Source: Cyanobacteria bacterium K_DeepCast_35m_m2_155
GTDB taxonomy: Bacteria; Cyanobacteriota; Cyanobacteriia; PCC-6307; Cyanobiaceae
Direction of reading: 5' to 3'
Assembly (NCBI GenBank): GCA_016882285.1
Contig: VGQS01000010.1
Location: 1-35,762, forward strand
Length of the DNA stretch: 35,762 nucleotides
The notes under the pieces were generated by a model. That model was not told where the DNA came from. It saw only the letters and a program-made list of their open reading frames with translations, and searched no databases. Below are positions 9,350 through 18,101 of this stretch, piece by piece (the stretch's first letter is position 1; each line of letters begins with the position of its first letter). A program made the position numbers and the translations under genes.

Positions 9350-10930
9350 TCAATGGCCTCCCGCGCTGGCAAAGCTGATGGTGGAACCTACCGCCTCCGC
9401 AGGCACATGGCGGTCCTGGTCGCGCACGGTCAGCAGGGCATGCAGCAACCCCTGTTGCACGAGATCGCCATAGCGCTGCTCGATGGCCTGCTGCACGCGC
9501 TCGGCACGCACAACGGCCCGCTCACGCGCGCCTGGCACACGGCCGTTGTAGTCAAAGCGCACAACCACCGGAACCGGCAGCCCCCGCGAGACGTTGAGGC
9601 CTTTGAAGATCTTGACGCCAACGTCGAGATCGGCGGCGCCCTCTTCAACGGTGTCCATGTAGGCGAAGTAGGTGAGGTTGCGCAAATGGATCTCTTTAAA
9701 GCCGATGCCCACACCGATGAAGCGCTCGGCGTGGCCCGCATCGCTGTAAGCACCGGCATGAAACTGGCGCACGTAGTCGATCTGGGAGATGTTGTGCTCG
9801 AGGAAGCGGGCGATGAGGCGCACCATGCCGGGATCTGGAGCTGATGCGGCGGCTTCATGGACCATCTGCTCGATCAGCTGGCGACCCTGGGATGCGGGCA
9901 GGCCTGCGGTGGCGTCATAGACCTGCTGGGCATCAAGCCAGCGCTCCAGGTTGGTGCTGCCATCGAGACCCGGCACATGCACGCGAATGGCATCGGTGTC
10001 GGTGTCCATACCCATCAGCAACAGATCGACCGAGGCCCCACAACAGAAGCTGTTCTCGACGGCCTGCTGAAAGTCATTGAGGCGTGAGAGACCGCCGCTG
10101 GCGGCGAGCGCGTCATTGCTGCCATGGGCCGCGCAGCCTTCGTGGGTTGGATCCTTGGAGCTGAAGTGATACAGAACGACCTTGAGGTAGCGGGTGTCCT
10201 CATGGGCCGCATTGGGCAGGGCTTCGCGGTAGCGGCGATGCTCTGTCTTGACCCAGCGGTTGACGGTGTTCTCCACATCAAACATCGCCCCGGCATGGGA
10301 GCGGCGCCTGACCGAGGCAAACGGCAGACGCAGGGCATAGGCAATGGCATGGGCCAGCCGGCCGTCGGCGCAGGGTGTGATGTCGAGCAGGTGAAAGCCG
10401 CACTCGAGCAGGAAACTGTTGAAGCTTTCGGCTGCAGCGCTGCCAGGTTGTGCCTGCAGCGGGTCCTGATCAAAGAACGCCGCACTGGTCTGCTCATAGG
10501 TCTCAAACACGCACCAGGCAAACAGGGTGCGCATGTCGAGCTGCGTCACCCAGGCGGTTTCAAGAATGGGCAGTGGCAGCTCGAAGCCCAACTCGCTGCG
10601 AGCCAGATCCTGGGCGGCTGCCATGAACTCAGGTTCATGCTGCAGCGCAGCAATGCGCTTGAGCACCGGCACGATGCGATCAAATGCATCCTTGACGCTG
10701 GCGTCGTAGACGCGCAGGGCCTCGTTGGCGTTCCGGTCGCTGAGCGGATGCCCACCAGCCAGGTGCGGCCGAGGCGTGCGCATCGGCCGCACCTGGCTGT
10801 TGGGGCGGGCCTGGGGGACCGTGCTCAGCGCAGCAGCAGGGGCATCAGAAGCCTCCATCAACTGCAGGGCACGCCGGCTTGGAGCCGTCGGTGCCAGGGG
10901 TCGGTTGGTGGTGGCGAGAGAACGCCGCAT
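9350..10930 (-). CDS. csoSCA: Carboxysomal carbonic anhydrase CsoSCA (CsoS3)
   Basis: Motifs FAWCVFETYEQTSAAFFDQDPLQ, SSKDPTHEGCAAHGSNDALAASGGLSRLNDFQQAVENSFCCGASVDLLLMGMDTDTDAIRVHVPG. Likely start MRRSLATTNRP at 10930. Confidence 0.95.
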   Translation of the reverse strand: MRRSLATTNRPLAPTAPSRRALQLMEASDAPAAALSTVPQARPNSQVRPMRTPRPHLAGGHPLSDRNANEALRVYDASVKDAFDRIVPVLKRIAALQHEPEFMAAAQDLARSELGFELPLPILETAWVTQLDMRTLFAWCVFETYEQTSAAFFDQDPLQAQPGSAAAESFNSFLLECGFHLLDITPCADGRLAHAIAYALRLPFASVRRRSHAGAMFDVENTVNRWVKTEHRRYREALPNAAHEDTRYLKVVLYHFSSKDPTHEGCAAHGSNDALAASGGLSRLNDFQQAVENSFCCGASVDLLLMGMDTDTDAIRVHVPGLDGSTNLERWLDAQQVYDATAGLPASQGRQLIEQMVHEAAASAPDPGMVRLIARFLEHNISQIDYVRQFHAGAYSDAGHAERFIGVGIGFKEIHLRNLTYFAYMDTVEEGAADLDVGVKIFKGLNVSRGLPVPVVVRFDYNGRVPGARERAVVRAERVQQAIEQRYGDLVQQGLLHALLTVRDQDRHVPAEAVGSTISFASAGGH

Positions 10931-10937
10931 CCGTGCC

Positions 10938-13313
10938 TCAGCCGCGAGCACCGCCAGAGACGGTGATCAGCGAACCGGCCGTGGTGTTGCCACTGGATCC
11001 GGTGACGCGGCTCACAGGCTCGGGCACCTCGTCGTTGCGCTTGGCCTGAACCATGGCCATCGCCGGCATGGGGCCGGTGCGCGTGGGGTTACGGCGGCGG
11101 GCCGATGCACCTTCGGTGCCTGTGACCCGTTCGTTGCGATCCCAGTCATCGCCGGTGATGCGCAAACCAGCCGAAATGCCTTCGCCGGTGACCCGAGAGA
11201 CCGGACGCTCGTCCTGTTCAGCAGTCGGTGCTGATTCAATCGGACCACGGGCCAGTTGGGCCCCACGACGATCAAAGCGGAACTGCTCAGTGCCGGTGAC
11301 CTTGTCACCGGCCATGTCAAAAGGGCCGGTTATACGACTGCCCTGCTCATAGCTGGTGCCGGTGACGCCACCACCGCGCTGACGCTCTGTGTGGGCAGCA
11401 CGCGCCGGGGACTGAACACTGAAGCGCTGCCAGGGTGCCTGATCGAGAGACTGAGGAAAATCCGAATCCTTGCCGGCAGCCGAGCCACAGGTAGCGGCGA
11501 GCTGATCAGCGCCGACATAGGGCGTGCCGGTGATGTCTTCACAGGCGCCGCGCGCTGCCCCGGTGAGACGACCACCGATGCCGGGTTGAATTCCGCTCAT
11601 GCGGCTGCCGCCACGCACGGGGGTGCGCTCACGAATGGCGCGCACCGCTGGGGTGGCGCAGTGGTCGTTGGCCTGCTCAAGGCCTGCATAGGGAGTCCCA
11701 GTCACCACCTTGCAGGTGCCGGGCTCATCGCCGGTGACCTTGTCAGAGCGACCCGTGCGGGTACCACTGACCACCTGGGCTCGGTTGGTGATGCTGAAGC
11801 CGACCTTGGCAGCCTCGGGAGCGGGTTTGGCGCCGCAAAAGTCGCCGTACTGCTGGGCACCGATGTACTCGTCGCCGGTGATGTTGCGGCAGCTGCCAGG
11901 CTCATCGCCGGTCACATGCTGGCTGCGACCCACGGCGGTGCCGGTCACGCCGGTGCCGCGCAGGGTCTGCTGGCTGGCCACCTTGGTGGGCGTGCGGCCA
12001 GCGGCTGGCGGTTCTGCGCCCAGATACTGATCGCCGGTGAGCTGCAGGCCCGAACCGGGCTCATCACCGGTGACCTTGCTGCTGCGGCCCACCATGACGC
12101 CTGAAACAGCCTGACCGCCAAGGGTCTGACTGCGACCCACCTTGCGGGGATTCGGAGTACTGGTGCCGCAGTAGGCCGCCGACTGGTTGGCCGACACATA
12201 TTCAGTGCCAGTCACGCTTTTGCAGGTGCCGGGCTCGTCACCGGTGACCTTCTCGGAGCGACCGACTTCGTTGCCGGTGACACGGTTGCCGTGGCTTGTG
12301 GCCGTGACGCGAACCTTGGCGGGCTGGCTTGCAGCGGGCGCACTGTTGCAGAAGCTCTGGAAGACTTCTGCGCCGAGATATTCGGTACCGGTGATCGAAC
12401 GGCAGGTGGCTGCCTCGTTGCCGGTGGTCTTGGCCGAGCGGTTCGCCTGGGTGCCGGTCACCATCTGACCTCCGGTCGTCTCGCTGACACCCACCTTCCA
12501 GTGGGCGTCGGCGGCGGCGGCCTGTTTGGCGCCATTGCGATTGGGACCAGTTGGCCGGGTGCCGCCACTGCGGCTCGAGCCAGCGGCACCGCTCTTGCTC
12601 TTGAGCTCGCGCACCTTCTGGGCGAGCTCACGGCCGTTGAGGTCGGGATTGATCTGTTTGGCCACTGCAGCCGGGCCGCTCTTGCTGGCGGTGCTGGCTG
12701 ACTTGCCACGCTTGGAGAGGGCTTCGCGGCGGGCAAGCACAAGCGCACGGCTGGGGTTGTGCTGGGCGGTGCCCTTGCGCTGCTGGGCGCGGCGATCGCC
12801 GCCCGTGCTGGAACCCAGGCTTAAACGTGTCGCCGAGGGCTCACGACTCTCACCCTTACAGCCGCAGGGCTTGCTATCGGCAGCCGCAGCGGTGGCAACC
12901 GGTGCGGCTGCCGCAGGCGCGTCGGTCGCCGTGGGGCGCACAACACCGAGATCGGTCCTGGTGCGATCTTTCGATGGATTGGCACGCTTACCGCTTCGGC
13001 TCAGGGCTTCACGGCGGGCAAGTACCAGTTCACGGCTCGGATTGCTGATCCGGGCGCCACCACTGCGGCGCGGGGCGGATGGAGCACTCAGACTGCGACT
13101 GGAACGGGCGGGTAACGGAGCTGGGGTCGCCGCGGCGGGAGCCGTAGGTGCCGACGAGGGGGCTGTGGGCTCAGCAGTCCGGCTGGGCCGGGCATCAGCA
13201 GCAGAGCGCACCCGGCTGGGGGCTGAGGTGAACCGGCCGGCGGCTTTCTTGCCGCCTGTGGTTAGCGCCTTACGGCGCTCAAGAGCTGCTTCCCGGCTGG
13301 ATGTGCTGGCCAT
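10938..13313 (-). CDS. csoS2: Carboxysome assembly/scaffold protein CsoS2
   Basis: N-terminal repeats (SREAALERRKALTTGGKKA, SRELVLARREALSRSGKRA, SRALVLARREALSKRGKSA), six middle repeats with VTG/ITG motifs, conserved C-terminal peptide RVTGSSGNTTAGSLITVSGGARG. Likely start MASTSSREA at 13313. Confidence 0.97.
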   Translation of the reverse strand: MASTSSREAALERRKALTTGGKKAAGRFTSAPSRVRSAADARPSRTAEPTAPSSAPTAPAAATPAPLPARSSRSLSAPSAPRRSGGARISNPSRELVLARREALSRSGKRANPSKDRTRTDLGVVRPTATDAPAAAAPVATAAAADSKPCGCKGESREPSATRLSLGSSTGGDRRAQQRKGTAQHNPSRALVLARREALSKRGKSASTASKSGPAAVAKQINPDLNGRELAQKVRELKSKSGAAGSSRSGGTRPTGPNRNGAKQAAAADAHWKVGVSETTGGQMVTGTQANRSAKTTGNEAATCRSITGTEYLGAEVFQSFCNSAPAASQPAKVRVTATSHGNRVTGNEVGRSEKVTGDEPGTCKSVTGTEYVSANQSAAYCGTSTPNPRKVGRSQTLGGQAVSGVMVGRSSKVTGDEPGSGLQLTGDQYLGAEPPAAGRTPTKVASQQTLRGTGVTGTAVGRSQHVTGDEPGSCRNITGDEYIGAQQYGDFCGAKPAPEAAKVGFSITNRAQVVSGTRTGRSDKVTGDEPGTCKVVTGTPYAGLEQANDHCATPAVRAIRERTPVRGGSRMSGIQPGIGGRLTGAARGACEDITGTPYVGADQLAATCGSAAGKDSDFPQSLDQAPWQRFSVQSPARAAHTERQRGGGVTGTSYEQGSRITGPFDMAGDKVTGTEQFRFDRRGAQLARGPIESAPTAEQDERPVSRVTGEGISAGLRITGDDWDRNERVTGTEGASARRRNPTRTGPMPAMAMVQAKRNDEVPEPVSRVTGSSGNTTAGSLITVSGGARG
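11440..12510 (-). repeat. Degenerate tandem repeats encoding CsoS2 middle-region (M) repeats, about 6 units of 150-180 bp
   Basis: Recurring codons for (V/I)TGxEPGxC(K/R)xVTGxxYxGAxQ; the string 'tcaccggtgacctt' and variants recur. Boundaries approximate. Confidence 0.75.
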
Positions 13314-13442
13314 AACCGCCCGTCGAATGGAAGTGCAAAGGAGTGGCAGCAGCAGGAGAGACGCCCGCGCTGCGAAGAGGTGAAGGGTCCCGACCTGATG
13401 CCAGGACCACTTCACTCATGAGACTTGAGAAACGCTGAAAAC

Positions 13443-13784
13443 TCAGCGGCCCTCAAACACCACGAAGCAGGCACCCTGGCTTTGGGTGTAAGCGTCGTAG
13501 CCAACCAGACGCACGTGGTGATCGGGGTATGCGCGGTGGCAGGCCTCGAGTTCATTCACGATCACGCTCAGGTCCTTCTCACCGAAGAACGGCAGCTTCC
13601 AGTAGGACCAATAGGTGGCCATGGAGCGGCTGGGATGGACGTGCTCGACGAGCGGGCTCCAACCCTGGGCAATGATGTAGGCGATCTGGTCGTAGATCTC
13701 GTCCTGGGTCATCGGCGGGAGGAAGCCGAACGTCTCCAGGGTGGCGACTGTTTGGTAGTCACCCACGGTGCTCTTGAAGGGCAT
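13443..13784 (-). CDS. cbbS: Ribulose bisphosphate carboxylase small subunit, Form IA
   Basis: MPFKSTVGDYQTVATLETFGFLPPMTQDEIYDQIAYIIAQGWSPLVEHVHPSRSMATYWSYWKLPFFGEKDLSVIVNELEACHRAYPDHHVRLVGYDAYTQSQGACFVVFEGR. Confidence 0.98.
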   Translation of the reverse strand: MPFKSTVGDYQTVATLETFGFLPPMTQDEIYDQIAYIIAQGWSPLVEHVHPSRSMATYWSYWKLPFFGEKDLSVIVNELEACHRAYPDHHVRLVGYDAYTQSQGACFVVFEGR

Positions 13785-13921
13785 GGGGATCCTTGGGGGA
13801 AAGATGGGATTCGCCTGAAGCCATTAGGGCTCAATCAGGCAGAGAAGTCGATTCGGCTGGATCGGCGCTGGGTGGGAGTCATGCCACAGGGACATGACTC
13901 CACCGAGACCCCAGCAGACGA

Positions 13922-15334
13922 TCACTGGACGTCGAGCTTGTCGACGGTGTCGAACTCGAACTTGATCTCCTTCCAGGTTTCGAGGGCGATGGCCAGCTCG
14001 GGGCTGTGCTTCGCGGCTTCCATGAGGATGTCGCGGCCTTCGCGCTCGATCTCGCGACCGGCGTTGCGTGCCTTGACGCAGGCTTCGAGAGCCACGCGGT
14101 TGGCAGCGGCGCCAGCAGCCGAACCCCAGGGGTGACCGTGGGTACCACCACCGAACTGGAGCACCGAGTCATCGCCGAAGATGGCAACCAGTGCAGGCAT
14201 GTGCCACACGTGAATACCACCTGAGGCCACGGCGAACACGCCGCCCATGGAACCCCAGTCCTGATCGAAGAAGTTGCCGCGGCTGCGATCTTCGGGAACG
14301 AAGGATTCGCGCAGTTGGTCGATGTAGCCGAGGGTCGACTGACGGTCGCCCTCGAGCTTGCCGACCACGGTGCCGGTGTGCAGCTGGTCACCACCAGAGA
14401 GGCGCAGGCACTTGGCCAGCACACGGAAGTGAATGCCGTGCTTGGGGTGACGGTCAATCACCGCGTGCATGGCGCGGTGAATGTGCAGCAGCATGCCGTT
14501 CTTGCGGCACCACTTCGCCAGACCGGTGTTGGCCGTGAAGCCACCGGTGATGTAGTCGTGCATGATGATCGGCTGCCCGAGTTCCTTGGCGAACTCGGCC
14601 CGCTCGTACATCTCTTCAGGAGTGGCGGCGGTGCAGTTCAGGTAGTGACCCTTCTTCTCGCCGGTTTCCTCCTGAGCCGAACGCACGGCTTCAGCCACGA
14701 ACTCGAAACGGTTCTGCCAGCGCTGGAAGGGCTGGGAGTTGATGTTTTCGTCGTCCTTGGTGAAGTCGAGACCACCGCGCAGGCACTCATAGACCACACG
14801 GCCGTAGTTCTTACCGCTCAGGCCGAGCTTCGGCTTGATGGTGCAACCCAGCAGCGGGCGGCCGTACTTGTTCATACGGTCACGCTCGACCACGATGCCG
14901 TTCGGAGGACCCATGCAGGTCTTGATGAACGCCATCGGGAAGCGAATGTCTTCCAGACGCAGGTTGCGCAGGGCCTTGAAGCCGAACACGTTGCCGACCA
15001 GGGAGGTCAGCACGTTGGTGATCGAACCCTCTTCGAACAGATCGAGGGGGTAGGCGATGAAGGCGTAGAAGGCGTCCTTGTCACCAGGGACGTCTTCAAT
15101 GCGATAGCAGCGGCCTTTGTAGAAGTCGAGATCGGTGAGGAGCTCGGACCACACAGTGGACCAGGTGCCGGTTGACGATTCAGCAGCCACAGCAGCGGCC
15201 ACTTCCTCGCGGGGCACACCTTCCTGGCCGGTGCACTTGAAGCAGGCCAGCAGGTCGGTGTCGAGGGGGACGTAATCAGGAGTCCAATACGTGTCGCGGT
15301 ACTCCTTGACCCCAGCGTCGTACTTCTTGCTCAT
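13922..15334 (-). CDS. cbbL: Ribulose bisphosphate carboxylase large subunit, Form IA
   Basis: [82 protein letters not shown]-terminus typical of Form IA. Confidence 0.99.
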   Translation of the reverse strand: MSKKYDAGVKEYRDTYWTPDYVPLDTDLLACFKCTGQEGVPREEVAAAVAAESSTGTWSTVWSELLTDLDFYKGRCYRIEDVPGDKDAFYAFIAYPLDLFEEGSITNVLTSLVGNVFGFKALRNLRLEDIRFPMAFIKTCMGPPNGIVVERDRMNKYGRPLLGCTIKPKLGLSGKNYGRVVYECLRGGLDFTKDDENINSQPFQRWQNRFEFVAEAVRSAQEETGEKKGHYLNCTAATPEEMYERAEFAKELGQPIIMHDYITGGFTANTGLAKWCRKNGMLLHIHRAMHAVIDRHPKHGIHFRVLAKCLRLSGGDQLHTGTVVGKLEGDRQSTLGYIDQLRESFVPEDRSRGNFFDQDWGSMGGVFAVASGGIHVWHMPALVAIFGDDSVLQFGGGTHGHPWGSAAGAAANRVALEACVKARNAGREIEREGRDILMEAAKHSPELAIALETWKEIKFEFDTVDKLDVQ

Positions 15335-15423
15335 GGAGGGTCTCCGGTTGGGTCGGGTAAAGGGAAGACAGCAGGCTCAGTCGCGGCTGCTCAAGGGCGA
15401 ACGCGTCGACTGATCAAACGGTC

Positions 15424-15738
15424 TCAGTCCTTCGAACCAACAAAGCCGGCGCTACCAGCCAGAGCCGGCTCCACTTCGCGGTGGGGGCGGGCGATGATGT
15501 GGGCGGCGACGAGGCCATCACCAACGCGCTCGCAAGCGTCAGCACCGGCACGCACAGCGGCGTTCACAGCACCGGTTTCGCCACGCACCATGACGGTGAC
15601 GTAGCCGCCGCCGACGAATTCGCGGGCGATGAGGCGCACTTCGGCAGCCTTGGTCATGGCGTCCGCCGCTTCAATCGCGGGAACCAGACCGCGGGTCTCG
15701 ATCATGCCGAGGGCGATGCCCATGGTTTCGTTTGCCAT
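15424..15738 (-). CDS. csoS1: Major carboxysome shell hexamer CsoS1 (BMC)
   Basis: MANETMGIALGMIETRGLVPAIEAADAMTKAAEVRLIAREFVGGGYVTVMVRGETGAVNAAVRAGADACERVGDGLVAAHIIARPHREVEPALAGSAGFVGSKD; good RBS (aaggag) before ATG at 15738. Confidence 0.98.
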   Translation of the reverse strand: MANETMGIALGMIETRGLVPAIEAADAMTKAAEVRLIAREFVGGGYVTVMVRGETGAVNAAVRAGADACERVGDGLVAAHIIARPHREVEPALAGSAGFVGSKD

Positions 15739-15945
15739 TACCTGCTCCTTGAGGAGGGGGGTGGAATGTTCGCCAATCACCATGGTCTGTGGCGAAACCC
15801 TCCGTCAAGGGATTTGGGGCACTGTGACGATCACCGTTTCCAGTGCCACTGATAAGCGCGACTGATCAGTGCATTACAAAACGTTAGGGAACACTTGGCA
15901 ATCAAGGCGCCGCAATGGCTCTGGCGGTGTCGACTGCTGCAGTCT

Positions 15946-16236
15946 TCACAGCGGATTCGTCTCTGACACGAAGCCGACCCCGCCGTAGTAATCGAGCAGT
16001 GGGTTGATCGCCGCGCGAATCGCCTCCAGTTCATCGCGCTGGCAGAACACGATGACGTGGGCGTTGGCACCGAAGCCACTGAACTCCATGCCTTCGGAGA
16101 CCTGCCCGGCATGCCCGCGGCCGGTCACATGACGCAGCACCGAATAGCCCGGTGCGCCCGCCTTGAGCAGGGCCTCACAGAGGCGATCAAGCTCGCGTTC
16201 ACTGACGATCAGATCGAGACGTTTCATTGGGTCCAT
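15946..16236 (-). CDS. PII-like protein (SbtB / carboxysome-associated PII, CPII type)
   Basis: MDPMKRLDLIVSERELDRLCEALLKAGAPGYSVLRHVTGRGHAGQVSEGMEFSGFGANAHVIVFCQRDELEAIRAAINPLLDYYGGVGFVSETNPL; ferredoxin-like PII core, directly behind SbtA-like gene. Confidence 0.85.
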   Translation of the reverse strand: MDPMKRLDLIVSERELDRLCEALLKAGAPGYSVLRHVTGRGHAGQVSEGMEFSGFGANAHVIVFCQRDELEAIRAAINPLLDYYGGVGFVSETNPL

Positions 16237-16241
16237 GCGGT

Positions 16242-17234
16242 TCAGCCAGGCGGAATAAAGCGCTGCACAGCGGCCATGTAGAGCGGGATGCCCACGACGA
16301 TGTTGAACGGGAAGGTGAGCCCAAGCGATGAGGTGATGTAAAGGCTCGGATTGGCCTGCGGCACGGTCATGCGCATCGCGGCAGGCACGGCGATGTAGCT
16401 GGCACTGGCGCACAGCACCATGAACAACAGCGCATCCCCCTGGGGCAACTGCAGCAGCAACGACACGCCTAGCCCCACGGCCCCATGCAGCAGGGGAGCC
16501 AACAGGGAAAACCCGATCAGAAAGGCGCCGGTCTCTTTGAGTTCACGCAGCCTCTGGGCCGCGACGATGCCCATGTCGAGCAGAAAGAAGCTGAGGGCCC
16601 CATAAAAGAGCTGTTCTGTGAATGGCAGCAGCTTGTTCAAGCCGGCAGGACTGAACGCTGCACTCAGATACCCAATCAACAACGAGCCCACCAACAGCAG
16701 CACCGAACTGTTGAGAAAGGCCTCGTGCAACAGGGCACCCCAGCGCAGGCCCTCGGCGCGGCCTGGCTGCCCGGGAGCGGTCAGCCGCACCAGCAGCAGG
16801 CCGATGATGATCGCCGGCGACTCCATCAAGGCCAGGGCGGCGACCATGAAGCCATCGAAGTCAATACCCAGGGCGCCCAAGAACGTTTCAGCCGTGATGA
16901 AGGTGACCGCACTGATCGAGCCATAGGCCGCAGCTACAGCAGCGGCGTTGTAGGTGTCAAAGCGCGTGCGCAGCACAGCAAAGCTGCTGATCGGCACCAG
17001 CACCGCCATGGCCAGTGAGGCCAGCAGGGTCAGCAGCACAGCCCCGCCCAGACCGCTGGCGTGCAGCTCCATGCCGCCCTTGATGCCGATTGCCAGCAAC
17101 AAATAGAGCGAAAACAGCTTGGGCAGGGGTGCCGGGATCTCCAGGTCCGAGCGCAGGGCCACGGAGAGCAGTCCCAGTGCAAAAAACAGCACCGGGGGCG
17201 AGAGCAGGTTCTGCAGCACCAGCGATGCATTCAT
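16242..17234 (-). CDS. SbtA-like sodium-dependent bicarbonate transporter family (DUF897)
   Basis: 330 aa polytopic; AIGIKGGMELHASGLGG, AYGSISAVTFITAETFLGALGIDFDGFMVAALALMESPAIIIGLLL, QLFYGALSFFLLDMGIVAAQRL match the SbtA family. Confidence 0.88.
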   Translation of the reverse strand: MNASLVLQNLLSPPVLFFALGLLSVALRSDLEIPAPLPKLFSLYLLLAIGIKGGMELHASGLGGAVLLTLLASLAMAVLVPISSFAVLRTRFDTYNAAAVAAAYGSISAVTFITAETFLGALGIDFDGFMVAALALMESPAIIIGLLLVRLTAPGQPGRAEGLRWGALLHEAFLNSSVLLLVGSLLIGYLSAAFSPAGLNKLLPFTEQLFYGALSFFLLDMGIVAAQRLRELKETGAFLIGFSLLAPLLHGAVGLGVSLLLQLPQGDALLFMVLCASASYIAVPAAMRMTVPQANPSLYITSSLGLTFPFNIVVGIPLYMAAVQRFIPPG

Positions 17235-17507
17235 CGGCTGCAGACCATCGACACCTTCAACCCACGCTAGGCATCGGAGCCAGTGCGGGCTGCTGTCAGG
17301 AGCCGCACATCGAGTCAGGCTGCAGGCTCGTCAGCGGCCGGTGGTCTCCTTAGCGTTGCGGCGGAACCGGTACCTCCGAGCCTGTTCGGGGGGTGGACTG
17401 TTCAACCCGGCCGGTTCCAACCTCTGTGTGACCGTGCTCCGTTAGGAGACAATGGCCCCTCTGCACCATCAGCCAGCGTGCTGCGGCCATCGGATCCATC
17501 TGCCCCC

Positions 17508-18101
17508 ATGGAGCCGCGCGCTCAAGGCCCGATCAGGCATGTGGTGATTGCCAGCGGCAACGTTCACAAGGTCGCCGAGATCGCCTCGATGCTCGAGGAG
17601 CTACCCCTGAGCTTTGAAGCCCAACCGCAGGGACTCGACATCGAGGAAACGGGCGACACATACCTGGCCAACGCACGTCTCAAAGCCGAAGCGGTGGCAC
17701 GGGCCACCGGACACTGGGCCCTGGCCGACGATTCGGGCCTTGAGGTCGATGCCCTGGGCGGTGCGCCGGGGCTGTATTCAGCCCGCTACGCACCCACCGA
17801 CCACGAGCGCATCCACCGCCTGCTCAAGGAGTTAGGGGACACCCCCTACCGCAGCGCCAGCTTCAACAGCGCCATGGCGCTGGCCGATCCGCAGGGCCGC
17901 ATCGTGCTCGAGTCCCAGGGCCAGGTCCGCGGTGAACTGTTGCGCGTCACACGCGGCCATGGCGGCGGTTACGACCCAATCTTTTGGCTGCGCGAGACGG
18001 GCTGCAGCTACGCCGAGCTCAATCCCTACCAACGCCTGCGATTTGGCAGCAGGGGCCGCGCCGCCCGTCAGATGGCGGCCGAGCTGCGGGCTTTGCTTTA
18101 A
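17508..18101 (+). CDS. rdgB: Non-canonical purine NTP pyrophosphatase, RdgB/HAM1 family
   Basis: [17 protein letters not shown] ... [44 protein letters not shown]; start MEPRAQG at 17508. Confidence 0.93.
   Translation: MEPRAQGPIRHVVIASGNVHKVAEIASMLEELPLSFEAQPQGLDIEETGDTYLANARLKAEAVARATGHWALADDSGLEVDALGGAPGLYSARYAPTDHERIHRLLKELGDTPYRSASFNSAMALADPQGRIVLESQGQVRGELLRVTRGHGGGYDPIFWLRETGCSYAELNPYQRLRFGSRGRAARQMAAELRALL

Noticed and set aside
10938-13313. Programmed frameshift producing short and long CsoS2 forms
   Set aside because: Known in some chemoautotrophs, but I could not identify a convincing slippery site plus downstream structure by eye.
12526-13383. 285-aa plus-strand ORF opposite csoS2 N-terminus (and 282-aa ORF at 11256-12104)
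   Set aside because: Arises from repetitive csoS2 codons; no independent start signals or family similarity.
17364-17418. 8-bp inverted repeat GGAACCGG...CCGGTTCC in the sbtA-like/rdgB divergent region
   Set aside because: 39-nt spacer and short GC-rich arms; likely to occur by chance in this GC-rich sequence, though it lies in a promoter region.
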